The notes under the pieces were generated by a model, which made no database searches, had not been told where the DNA came from, and saw only the letters and a program-made list of their open reading frames with translations. The position numbers were made by a program, and so were the translations under genes. A DNA stretch of 64,000 nucleotides from Halichoerus grypus (lineage: Eukaryota; Chordata; Mammalia; Carnivora; Phocidae), in assembly GCF_964656455.1 (NCBI RefSeq), contig NC_135716.1, positions 82,424,484 to 82,488,483 on the forward strand, written 5' to 3'. Below, piece after piece: positions 1 to 10,218 of the stretch. Position 1 is the stretch's first letter. The number at the start of each line of letters is the position of its first letter.

Positions 1-710
1 TGGCCGTAGTTCTAGTTTCAAGGAGCAAGTGGGGAGTCGTGTTCTGGCTTCTTTCAGGGCCTGGGTCTCACAAGGAAAATGGTTTTGGACTCACTTGCTG
101 TGCACTCACGCATGCACACCACACAATGCGTCCACCCTGAGGCATGGCTATTTTAGGCGAAGCAGGAATTCCCTACAGAATTGTTCCTTTGACTTAGGTG
201 GTTGGCTTATGGTCTGCAGGCACAGCCGGGGAAGCGGTTCTAGCCTCATAAACAAGAGGTGAGTTGAGAGCTGCCTTCCGCACCGGCCTGTTTCTCACTC
301 CATTTCACGTATGGGACCCTTTCCCCGGTCTCTCCTACAAGAGCACTATACAACTCCTGCGGCTTCAGGAACGGCAATGCTGGCTAAAGCGCAGTAACAC
401 TACAGCATTGATTCTTGGTGTTAGTAGCCTTGTAGGCAAATGAGCTGCAGCTGGGATTCTTTACAGGCTTGTTTCTTCCCAGTCAGTGTCGAGCACATAG
501 CATTCCAATCACACATGGAGCAGTAGTGTTAGCTTCAGGTAGCAAGAGCTGAGTCCAGAGGTGCCTTGTGCCCGGACCTATTTCTCCCTTCGTTTCACGT
601 ATGGAACCCGTTCCCCAGGCTCTCAGCCACGGTACTCCGTGTAATGCTTCCTCCATCTAGAGGTCGACGGTAGCTAAAGCACGGTTTCTCTACAGTGTTG
701 TTTCTTCGAG
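1..710 (+). repeat. B unit 1 (Q head), truncated at window edge
   Basis: Subunits are beta' 1-193 (about 35 bp missing on the left), alpha' 194-420 and gamma 421-710. Private markers are AAGGAGC in place of ATGGAGC, CAGAATTGTTCC, GGTCTGCAGG, CAGCCGGGGAAGCGGTTC, CTTGTAGGCAAATG and CCAATCAC. These markers recur only in the B units at 43389 and 48515, so the three form one lineage. Confidence 0.9.
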
Positions 711-1165
711 TTAGAACACTAGGTGTTAGACTTCTATGCAAAAGTGGGGCTGCCGTGCTAGCGTGATGAAACACATGGGGAGTCGTGTTCTGCCTTTCGC
801 TGGGGCCTGAGTCTCACTCGCAAAAAGCTTTGGACTCCCTTGCAGTGCTCTCACGCAGGCACACAACAAAATGCTTCCACCCTCAGGAGCAGCTCTTTTA
901 CCTGCAGCACAGGCTTTCTACCGAGTTTTTCCTTCGAGTTAGGTGGCTGTGTTTAAGCCTGCACACACACCATGGTCAACGGAACTAGCCCCATAACCAT
1001 GTAGTGAGTTGAGAGCTGCCCTCTGTACCGGCCTGTCTCTCCCCAGATATTACAAAATGGAAACCGTCCCCAGGCGCTCAGCCACAGTACACCCTAAACT
1101 GCTTCGCCCACAGAGAGGTCGACGGTAGCTAAAGCACGGTTTCTCGACAGTGTTGTTTCTTCGAG
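711..1165 (+). repeat. Reference A unit (a1): beta subunit 711-938 plus alpha subunit 939-1165
   Basis: This is the example used to define subunits. TTAG follows TTCGAG at 711, 939 and 1166, giving 228- and 227-bp halves. The halves are diverged copies of each other. Both end in an AGCAC-GG-TTCTC-AC-like stretch running into TTCTTCGAG or TCCTTCGAG. Both carry GGCCTG followed by TCTC, and a later CTGC-CC-CAG-type block. The 455-bp monomer is therefore an old dimer. The HindIII site AAGCTT lies in beta and the SalI site GTCGAC in alpha. Confidence 0.85.
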
Positions 1166-1619
1166 TTAGAACGCTAGCTATTAGACTTCCATGCAAAAGT
1201 GGGGCTGCCGTGCTACCTTGATGAAACACATGGGGAGTCATGTTCTGCCTTTCACTGGGGCCTGAGTCTCACTCGCAAAAGCTTTGGACTCGCTTGCAGT
1301 GCTCTCACGCACGCACACAACAAAACGCTGCCACCCTCAGGAGCAGCTGTTTTACCTGCAGCACAGGCTCTCAACCGAGTTTCTCCTTCGAGGTAGGTGG
1401 CTGTGTTTAAGCTGCCACACACACCCTGGGCAACGGTCCTAGCCCCATAACCATGATGTGAGTTGAGAGCTGCCTTCTGTACCGGCCTGTCTCTCCCCCG
1501 ATATTACGATAGTGAAACCGTCCCCAGGCTCTCAGCCACAGTACACCCTAAACTGCTTCGCCCACAGAGAGGTCGACGGTAGCTAAAGCACGGTTTCTCT
1601 ACAGTGTTGTTTCTTCCAG
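711..1619 (+). repeat. A run, 2 units: a1 a2
   Basis: The second unit is a2 with AAAAGC (one A shorter) and AAAACGCTGCC. It runs straight into the next B unit through a TTCTTCCAG tail without an a3 unit. The same pair, with the same deletion, precedes the B units at 14438, 39918, 45044 and 51537. Confidence 0.9.
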
Positions 1620-2361
1620 TTAGAAAGCTAGCTATTAGACTTCCATTCAAAAGTGTGGCCGTAGTTCTAGTTTCATGGAGCAAGTGGGCAGTCGTGTTCT
1701 GGCTTCTTTCAGGGCCTGGGTCTCACAAGGAAAATGGTATTGGACTCACTTGCTGTGCACTCACGCATGCACACCACACAATGCGTCCACCCTGAGTCAT
1801 GGCTATTTTAGGCGAAGCAGGAGTTCCCTACAGAGTTGTTCCTTTGACTTAGGTGGTTGGCTTATGGCCTGCAGGCACACCCGGGGCAGCGGTACTAGCC
1901 TCATAAACAAGAGGTGAGTTGAGAGCTGCCTTCCGCACCGGCCTGTTTCTCACTCCATTTCACGTATGGGACCCTTTCCCCGGTCTCTCCTACAAGAGCA
2001 CTATACAACTCCTGCGGCTTCAGGAACGGCAATGCTGGCTAAAGCGCAGTAACACTACAGCATTGATTCTTGGTGTTAGTAGCCTGGTAGGCGAATGAGC
2101 TGCAGCTGGGATTCTTTACAGGCTTGTTTATTCCCAGTGTCGAGCACAGAGCATTCCAAGCACACATGGAGCAGTAGTGTTAGCTTCAGGTAGCAAGAGC
2201 TGAGTCCAGAGGTGCCTTCTGCCCGGACCTATTTCTCCCTTGGTTTCACGTATGGAACCCGTTCCCCAGGCTCTCAGCCACGGTACTCTGTGTAATGCTT
2301 CCTCCGTCTAGAGTTCGACCGTAGCTAAAGCACGGTTTCTCTACAGTGTTGTTTCCTCGAG
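1620..2361 (+). repeat. B unit 2 (Q head), 742-bp lineage
   Basis: Subunits start at 1620, 1849 and 2076. The gamma subunit lacks four bases (TCAG) in TTTATTCCCAGTGTCGAGC, giving 742 bp. It also has GAGTCATGG and CAGGAGTTCCC (no EcoRI site). The same lineage occurs at 14438, 39918, 45044 and 51537. The SalI site of gamma is kept in altered context (GTTCGACC here against GGTCGACC in sisters), so it is lost in this copy. Confidence 0.9.
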
Positions 2362-5300
2362 TTAGAACACTAGCTGTTAGACTTCTATGCAAAAGTGGGG
2401 CTGCCGTGCTAGCGTGATGAAACACATGGGGAGTCGTGTTCTGCCTTTCGCTGGGGCCTGAGTCTCACTCGCAAAAAGCTTTGGACTCCCTTGCAGTGCT
2501 CTCACGCAGGCACACAACAAAATGCTTCCACCCTCAGGAGCAGCTCTTTTACCTGCAGCACAGGCTTTCTACCGAGTTTTTCCTTCGAGTTAGGTGGCTG
2601 TGTTTAAGCCTGCACACACACCATGGTCAACGGAACTAGCCCCATAACCATGTAGTGAGTTGAGAGCTGCCCTCTGTACCGGCCTGTCTCTCCCCAGATA
2701 TAACAAAATGGAAACCGTCCCCAGGCTCTCAGCCACAGTACACCCTAAACTGCTTCGCCCACAGAGAGGTCGACGGTAGCTAAAGCACGGTTTCTCTACA
2801 GTGTTTTTTCTTCGAGTTAGAACGCTAGCTATGAGACTTCCATGCAAAAGTGGGGCTGCCGAGCTAGCTTGATGAAACACATGGGGAGTCATGTTCTGCC
2901 TTTCACTGGGGACTGAGTCTCACTCGCAAAAAGCTTTGGACTCGCTTGCAGTGCTCTCACGCACGCACACAACAAAATGCTGCCACCCTCAGGAGCAGCT
3001 GTTTTACCTGCAGCACAGGCTCTCAACCGAGTTTCTCCTTCGAGGTAGGTGGCTGTGTTTAAGCTGCCACACACACCCTGGGCAACGGTCCTAGCCCCAT
3101 AACCATGATGTGAGTTGAGAGCTGCCTTCTGTACCGGCCTGTCTCTCCCCCGATATTACGATATTGAAACCGTCCCCAGGCTCTCAGCCACAGTACACCC
3201 TAAACTGCTTCGCCCACAGAGAGGTCGACGGTAGCTAAAGCACGGTTTCTCTACTGTGTAGTTTCTTCGTGTTAGAACGCTAGCTATTAGACTTCCATGC
3301 AAATGTGGGGCTGCCGTGCTAGCTTGGTCAAACACATGGGGAGTCGTGTTCTGCCTTTCGCTGGGGCCTGAGTCTCACTCGCAAAAAGCTTTGGACTCCC
3401 TTGCAGTGCTCTCACGCAGGCACAAAACAAAATGCTTCCACCCTCAGGAGCAGCTATTTTACCTGCAGCACAGGCTTTCTACCGAGTTTTTCCTTCGAGT
3501 TAGGTGGCTGTGTTTAAGCCTGAACACACACCATGGTCAACGGAACTAGCCCCATAACCATGATGTGGGTTGAGAGCTGCCCTCTGTACCGGCCTGTCTC
3601 TCCCCCGATATTACAAAATGGAAACCGTCCCCAGGCTCTCAGCCACAGTACACCCTAAACTGCTTTGCCCACAGAGAGGTCGACGGTAGCTAAAGCACGG
3701 TTTCTCTACTGTGTAGTTTCTTCGTGTTAGAACGCTAGCTATTAGACTTCCATGCAAATGTGGGGCTGCCGTGCTAGCTTGGTCAAACACATGGGGAGTC
3801 GTGTTCTGCCTTTCGCTGGGGCCTGAGTCTCACTCGCAAAAAGCTTTGGACTCCCTTGCAGTGCTCTCACGCAGGCACACAACATAATGCTTCCACCCTC
3901 AGGAGCAGCTATTTTACCTGCAGCACAGGCTTTCTACCGAGTTTTTGCTTCGAGTTAGGTGGCATGTTTAAGCCTGAACACACACCATGGTCAACGGAAC
4001 TAGCCCCATAACCATGTAGTGAGTTGAGAGCTGCGCTCTGTACCGGCCTGTCTCTCCCCCGATATTACAAAATGGAAACCGTCCCCACGCTCTCAGCCAC
4101 AGTACACCCTAAACTGGTTCGCCCACAGAGAGGTCGACGGTAGCTAAAGCACGGTTTCTCGACAGTGTTGTTTCTTCGAGTTAGAACGCTAGCTATTAGG
4201 CGTCCATGCAAATGTGGGGCTGCCGTGCTAACTTGATGAAACACATGGGGAGTCGTGTTCTGCCTTTCGCTGGGGCCTGAGTCTCGCTCGCAAAAAGCTT
4301 TGGACTCCCTTGCAGTGCTCTCACGCACGCACACAACAAAATGCTGCCACCCTCAGGAGCAGCTGTTTTACCTGCAGCACAGGCGCTCAACCGAGTTTCT
4401 CTTTCGAGGTAGGTGGCTGTGTTTAAGCTGCCACACACACCCTGGGTAACGGTCCTAGCCCCATAACCATGATGTGAGTTGAGAGCTGTCTTCTGTACCG
4501 GCCTGTCTCTCCCCCAATATTACGATATTGAAACCGTCCCCTGGCTCTCAGCCACAGTACACCCTAAACTGCTTCGCCCACAGAGAGGTCGACGGTAGCT
4601 AAAGCACGGTTTCTCTACTGTGTAGTTTCTTCGTGTTAGAACGCTACCTATTAGACTTCCATGCAAATGTGGGGCTGCCGAGCTAGCTTGGTCAAACACA
4701 TGGGGGGTCGTGTTCTGCCTTTCGCTGGGGCCTGAGTCTCACTCGCAAAAAGCTTTGGACTCCCTTGCAGTGCTCTCACGCACGCACACAACAAAATGCT
4801 GCCACCCTCAGGAGCAGCTGTTTTACCTGCAGCACAGGCTCTCAACCGAGTTTCTCCTTCGAGGTAGGTGGCTGTGTTTAAGCTGCCACACACACCCTGG
4901 GTATCGGTCCTAGCCCCATAACCATGATGTGAGTTGAGAGTTGTCTTCTGTACCGGCCTGTCTCTCCCCCGATATTACGATATTGAAACCGTCCCCAGGC
5001 TCTCAGCCACAGTACACCCTAAACTGCTTCGCCCACAGAGAGGTCGACGGTAGCTAAAGCACCGTTTCTCTACTCTGTAGTTTCTTCGTGTTAGAACGCT
5101 AGCTATTAGACTTCCATGCAAATGTGGGGCTGCCGTGCTAGCTTGGTCAAACACATGGGGAGTCGTGTTCTGCCTTTCGCTGGGGTGAGTCTCACTCGCA
5201 AAAAGCTTTGGACTCCCTTGCAGTGCTCTCACGCACGCACACAACAAAATGCTGCCACCCTCAGGAGCAGTTGCTTTTCCTGAAGCACAGGCTCTCAACC

Positions 5301-5543
5301 GAGTTTTTCTTTCGAGTTAGGTGGCTTCATTTAAGCCTGCACACACACCCTGGGCAACGGTCCTAGCCCCATAACCATGATGTGGGTTGAGAGCTGCCCT
5401 CTGTACCGGCCTGTCTTTCCCCCGATATTACGATATTGCAACCGTCCCCAGGCTCTCAGCCACAGTACACACTAAACTGCTTCGCCCACAGAGAGGTCGA
5501 CAGTAGCTAAAGCACGGTTTCTCTACAGTGTTGTTTCTTTCAG
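2362..5543 (+). repeat. A run, 7 units: a1 a2 a1 a1 a2 a2 a3
   Basis: Units begin near 2362, 2817, 3272, 3727, 4181, 4636 and 5091. The fourth unit has CATAATGC and GGCATGTTT, the fifth AGGCGTCC and GGCGCTCAACC; both sets recur near 35.1, 42.1 and 47.2 kb. The last unit is a3 with GCAGTTGCTTTTCC and TGCAACCG. Confidence 0.9.
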
Positions 5544-6289
5544 TTAGAAAGCTAGCTATTAGACTTCCATTCAAAAGTGTGGCCGTAGTACTAGTTTCAT
5601 GGAGCAAGTGGGGAGTCGTGTTCTGGCTTCTTTCAGGGCCTGGGTCTCACAAGGAAAATGGTTTTGGACTCAATTGCTGTGCACTCACGCATGCACACCA
5701 CACAATGCGTCCACCCTGAGGCATGGCTATTTTAGCCGAAGCAGGAATTCCCTACAGAGTTGTTCCATTGACTTAGGTGGTTGGCTTATGGCCTGCAGGC
5801 ACACCCGGGGCAGCGGTACTAGCCTCATAAACAGGAGGTGAGTTGAGAGCTGCCTTCCGCACCGGCCTGTTTCTCACTCCATTTCACGTATGGGACCCTT
5901 TCCCCGGTCTCTCCTACACGAGCACTATACACCTCCTGCGGCTTCAGGAACGGCAATGCTGGCTAAAGCACAGTAACACTACAGCATTGATTCTTGGTGT
6001 TAGTAGCCTGGTAGGCGAATGAGCTGTAGCTGGGATTCTTTATAGGCTTGTTTCTTCCCAGTCAGTGTCGAGCACATAGCATTCCAAGCACACATGGAGC
6101 ACTAGTGTTAGCTTCAGGTAGCAAGAGCTGAGTCCAGAGGTGCCTTGTGCCCGGACCTATTTCTCCCTTGGTTTCACGTATGGAACCCGTTCCCCAGGCT
6201 CTCAGCCACGGTACTCCGTGTAATGCTTCCTCCGTCTAGAGGTCGACAGTAGCTAAAGTACGGTTTCTCTACAGTGTTGTTTCTTCGAG
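5544..6289 (+). repeat. B unit 3 (Q head)
   Basis: The tail before it reads CTTTCAG instead of CTTCCAG. Markers are GTAGTACTAG, GACTCAATTGC, TTCCATTGAC and AGCACTAGTG. Its sister is the B unit at 58318, which shares CTTTCAG and the AATTGC change but not CCATTG. Confidence 0.9.
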
Positions 6290-7656
6290 TTAGAACACTA
6301 GCTGTTAGACTTCTATGCAAAAGTGGGGCTGCCGTGCTAGCGTGATGAAACACATGGGGAGTCGTGTTCTGCCTTTCGCTGGGGCCTGAGTCTCACTCGC
6401 AAAAAGCTTTGGACTCCCTTGCAGTGCTCTCACGCAGGCACACAACAAAATGCTTCCACCCTCAGGAGTAGCTCTTTTACCTGCAGCACAGGCTTTCTAC
6501 CGAGATTTTCCTTCGAGTTAGGTGGCTGTGTTTAAGCCTGCACACACACCATGGTCAACGGAACTAGCCCCATAACCATGTAGTGAGTTGAGAGCTACCC
6601 TCTGTACCGGCCTGTCTCGCCCCAGATATTACAAAATGGAAACCGCCCCCAGGCGCTCAGCCACACTACACCCTAAACAGCTTCGCCCACAGAGAGGTCG
6701 ACGGTAGCTAAAGCACGGTTTCTCTACAGTGTTTTTTCTTCGAGTTAGAACGCTAGCTATGAGACTTCCATGCAAAAGTGGGGCTGCCGTGCTAGCTTGA
6801 TGAAACACATGGGGAGTCATGTTCTGCCTTTCACTGGGGCCTGAGTCTCACTCGCAAAAAGCTTTCGACTCGCTTGCAGTGCTCTCACGCACGCACACAA
6901 CAAAATGCTGCCACCCTCAGGAGCAGCTGTTTTACCTGCAGCACAGGCTCTCAACCGAGTTTCTCCTTCGAGGTAGGTGGCTGTGTTTAAGCTGCCACAC
7001 ACACCCTGGGCAACGGTCCTAGCCCCATAACCATGATGTGAGTTGAGAGCTGCCTTCTGTACCGGCCTGTGTCTCTCCCCCGATATTACGATATTGAAAC
7101 CGTCCCCAGGCTCTCAGCCACAGTACACCCTAAACTGCTTCGCCCACAGAGAGGTCGACGGTAGCTAAAGCACGGTTTCTCTACTGTGTAGTTTCTTCGT
7201 GTTAGAACGCTAGCTATTAGACTTCCATGCAAATGTGGGGCTGCCGTGCTAGCTTGGTCAAACACATGGGGAGTCGTGTTCTGCCTTTCGCTGGGGCCTG
7301 AGTCTCACTCGCAAAAAGCTTTGGACTCCCTTGCAGTGCTCTCACGCACGCCCACAACAAAATGCTGCCACCCTCAGGAGCAGCTGCTTTACCTGAAGCA
7401 CAGGCTCTCAACCGAGTTTTTCCTTCGAGTTAGGTGGCTTCATTTAAGCCTGCACACACACCCTGGGCAACGGTCCTAGCCCCATAACCATGATGTGGGT
7501 TGAGAGCTGCCCTCTGTACCGGCCTGTCTCTCCCCCGATATTACGATATTGAAACCGTCCCCAGGCTCTCAGCCACAGTACACCCTAAACTGCTTCGCCC
7601 ACAGAGAGGTCGACAGTAGCTAAAGCACGGTTTCTCTACAGTGTTGTTTCTTCCAG
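6290..7656 (+). repeat. A run, 3 units: a1 a2 a3
   Basis: With the preceding B unit this is the commonest cassette (B-a1-a2-a3, about 2.11 kb). Markers shared with 59064-60430 are CGAGATTTTCC, CTCGCCCCAG, GGCCTGTGTCTC and CACGCCCAC. Confidence 0.9.
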
Positions 7657-8402
7657 TTAGAAAGCTAGCTATGAGACTTCCATTCAAAAGTGTGGCTGTA
7701 GTAATACTTTCATGGAACATGTGGGGAGTGATGTTCTGGCTTCTTTCAGGGCCTGGGTCTCACAAGGAAAATGGTTTTGGACTCACTTGCTGTGCACTCA
7801 CGCATGCACACCACACAATGCGTCCACCCTGAGGCCTGGCTATTTTAGCATAACCAGGAATTCCCTACAGAGTTGTTCCTTTGACTTAGGTGGTTGGCTT
7901 ATGGCCTGCAGGCACACCCGGGGCAGCGGTACTAGCCTCATAAACAGGAGGTGAGTTGAGAGCTGCCTTCCGCACCGGCCTGTTTCTCACTCCATTTCAC
8001 GTATGGGACCCTTTCCCCGGTCTCTCCTACACGAGCACTATACAACTCCTGCGGCTTCAGGAATGGCAATGCTGGCTAAAGCGCAGTAACACTACAGCAT
8101 TGATTCTTGGTGTTAGTAGCCTGGTAGGCGAATGAGCTGCAGCTGGGATTCTTTATAGGCTTGTTTCTTCCCAGTCAGTGTCGAGCACATAGCATTCCAA
8201 GCACACATGGAGCAGTAGTGTTAGCTTCAGGTAGCAAGAGCTGAGTCCAGAGGTGCCTTGTGCCCGGACCTATTTCTCCCTTGGTTTCACGTATGGAACC
8301 CGTTCCCCAGGCTCTCAGCCACGGTTCTCCGTGTAATGCTTCCTCCATCTAGAGGTCGACGGTAGCTAAAGTACGGTTTCTCTACAGTGTTGTTTCTTCG
8401 AG
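7657..8402 (+). repeat. B unit 4 (H head)
   Basis: The head has GTAGTAATAC and GGAACATG. It has GCATAACCAGG, and GGAATGGCAATG in alpha'. The GAATGG marker and CACGGTTCTCCG are shared with the B unit at 60431. Confidence 0.9.
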
Positions 8403-10218
8403 TTAGAACACTAGCTGTTAGACTTCTATGCAAAAGTGGGGCTGCCGTGCTAGCGTGATGAAACACATGGGGAGTCGTGTTCTGCCTTTCGCTGGGGCCT
8501 GAGTCTCACTCGCAAAAAGCTTTGGACTCCCTTGCAGTGCTCTCACGCAGGCACACAACAAAATGCTTCCACCCTCAGGAGCAGCTCTTTTACCTGCAGC
8601 ACAGGCTTTCTACCGAGTTTTTCCTTCGAGTTAGGTGGCTGTGTTTAAGCCTGCACACACACCATGGTCAACGGAACTAGCCCCATAACCATGTAGTGAG
8701 TTGAGAGCTGCCCTCTGTACCTGCCTGTCTCTCCCCAGATATTACAAAATGGAAACCGCCCCCAGGCGCTCAGCCACAGTACACCCTAAACTGCTTCGCC
8801 CACACAGAGGTCGACGGGAGCTAAAGAACGGTTTCTCTACTGTGTAGTTTCTTCGTGTTAGAACGCTAGCTATTAGACTTCCATGCAAATGTGGGGCTGC
8901 CGTGCTAGCTTGGTCAAACACCTGGGGAGTCGTGTTCTGCCTTTCGCTGGGGCCTGAGTCTCACTCGCAAAAAGCTTTGGACTCCCTTGCAGTGCTCTCA
9001 CGCTCGCACACAACAAAATGCTGCCACCCTCAGGAGCAGCTGTTTTACCTGCAGCACAGGCTCTCAACCGAGTTTCTCCTTCGAGGTAGGTGGCTGTGTT
9101 TAAGCTGCCACACACACCCTGGGCAACGGTCCTAGCCCCATAACCATGATGTGAGTTGAGAGCTGCCTTCTGTTCCGGCCTGTCTCACCCCCGATATTAC
9201 GATATGGAAACCGTCCCCAGGCTCTCAGCCACAGTACACCCTAAACTGCTTCGCCCACAGAGAGGTCGACGGTAGCTAAAGAACGGTTTCTTTACTGTGT
9301 AGTTTCTTCGTGTTAGAACGCTAGCTCTTAGACTTCCATGCAAAAGTGGGGCTGCCGTGCTAGCTTGGTCAAACACCTGGGGAGTCGTGTTCTGCCATTC
9401 GCAGGGGCCTGAGTCTCACTCGCAAAAAGCTTTGGACTCCCTTGCAGTGCTCTCACGCACGCACACAACAAAATGCTGCCACCCTCAGGAGCAGCTGTTT
9501 TACCTGCATCACAGGCTCTCAACCGAGTTTCTCCTTCGAGGTAGGTGGCTGTGTTTAAGCTGCCACACACACCCTGGGTATCGGTCCTAGCCCCATAACC
9601 ATGATGTGAGTTGAGAGTTGTCTTCTGTACCGGCCTGTCTCTCCCCCGAAATTACGATATTGAAACCGCCCCAGGCTCTCAGCCACAGTACACCCTAAAC
9701 TGCTTCGCCCACAGAGAGGTCGACTGTAGCTAAAGCACGGTTTCTCTACAGTGTTGTTTCTTCGAGTTAGAACGCTAGCTATTAGACTTCCATGCAAATG
9801 TGGGGCTGCCGTGCTAGCTTGGTCAAACACATGGGGAGTCGTGTTCTGCCTTTCGCTGGGGCCTGAGTCTCACTCGCAAAAAGCTTTGGACTCCCTTGCA
9901 GTGCTCTCACGCACGCACACAACAAAATGCTGCCACCCTCAGGAGCAGGTGCTTTACCTGAAGCACAGGCTCTCAACCGAGTTTTTCCTTCGAGTTAGGT
10001 GGCTTCATTTAAGCATACACACACCCTGGGCAACGGTCCTAGCCCCATAAACATGATGTGGGTTGAGAGCTGCCCTCTGTACCGGCTTGTCTCTCCCCGA
10101 TATTACGATGTTGAAACCGTCCCCAGGCTCTCAGCCACAGTACACCCTAAACTGCTTCGCCCACAGAGAGGTCGACAGTAGCTAAAGCACGGTTTCTCTA
10201 CAGTGTTGTTTCTTCCAG
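8403..10218 (+). repeat. A run, 4 units: a1 a2 a2 a3
   Basis: The middle a2 units carry CACCTGGGG in place of CACATGGGG, AAAGAACGG, and CATTCGCAGG. The a3 unit has GCAGGTGCTTTACC and AAGCATACAC. The set recurs at 61176-62992 and in part at 55300-56500. Confidence 0.9.

Larger units (their letters stand above)
1..4811 (+). repeat. Duplicated block, partner about 43425-48235
   Basis: Offset 43,424 bp. Both copies run B(AAGGAG)-a1-a2-B(742)-a1-a2-a1-a1-a2-part a2. Few differences are visible (AAATGGAAACC/AAATAGAAACC, GGTATTGG/GGTTTTGG, GTTCGACC/GGTCGACC). The match ends where the left copy has GAGCAGCTGTTTTACC and the right GAGCATCTGTTTGACC. Confidence 0.85.
5290..10085 (+). repeat. Duplicated block, partner about 58064-62858
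   Basis: Offset 52,774 bp, falling to 52,773 after a one-base deletion and back again later. The order is end of a3, B3/B25, a1 a2 a3, B4/B26, a1 a2 a2 a3. Private markers such as CTTTCAG, CGAGATTTTCC, CACGCCCAC and GACGGGAGC are shared. The match ends at GGCTTGTC versus GGCCTGTC. Confidence 0.85.

Noticed and set aside
961..975. Short CA run (CACACACACC) in each A unit
   Set aside because: Four to five dinucleotides only and fixed in position; part of the unit, not an expanding microsatellite.
785..988. Recurrent reading frame of about 67 codons beginning MFCLSLGPESHSQ, present in many A units
   Set aside because: It recurs because the repeat recurs. Other frames on both strands of the same DNA are equally open, sister copies break it by one-base indels, the start depends on variable bases, and the sequence has no recognisable domain or codon-level constraint.
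4110..4135. GGTTCGCCC resembling a tRNA T-arm
   Set aside because: It is a variant of CTTCGCCC, with no B-box consensus GGTTCGANNCC and no cloverleaf around it.
6629..6665. CTCF-like string on the minus strand of CCGCCCCCAGGCGCTC in several a1 units
   Set aside because: Only the GGGGGCGG half resembles the core. The upstream half does not match, and many units have GTCCCCAGG instead.
8150..8165. TATA-like TTTATAGGC in some B units
   Set aside because: A single C/T change from TTTACAGGC in other copies, with no gene or conserved start downstream.
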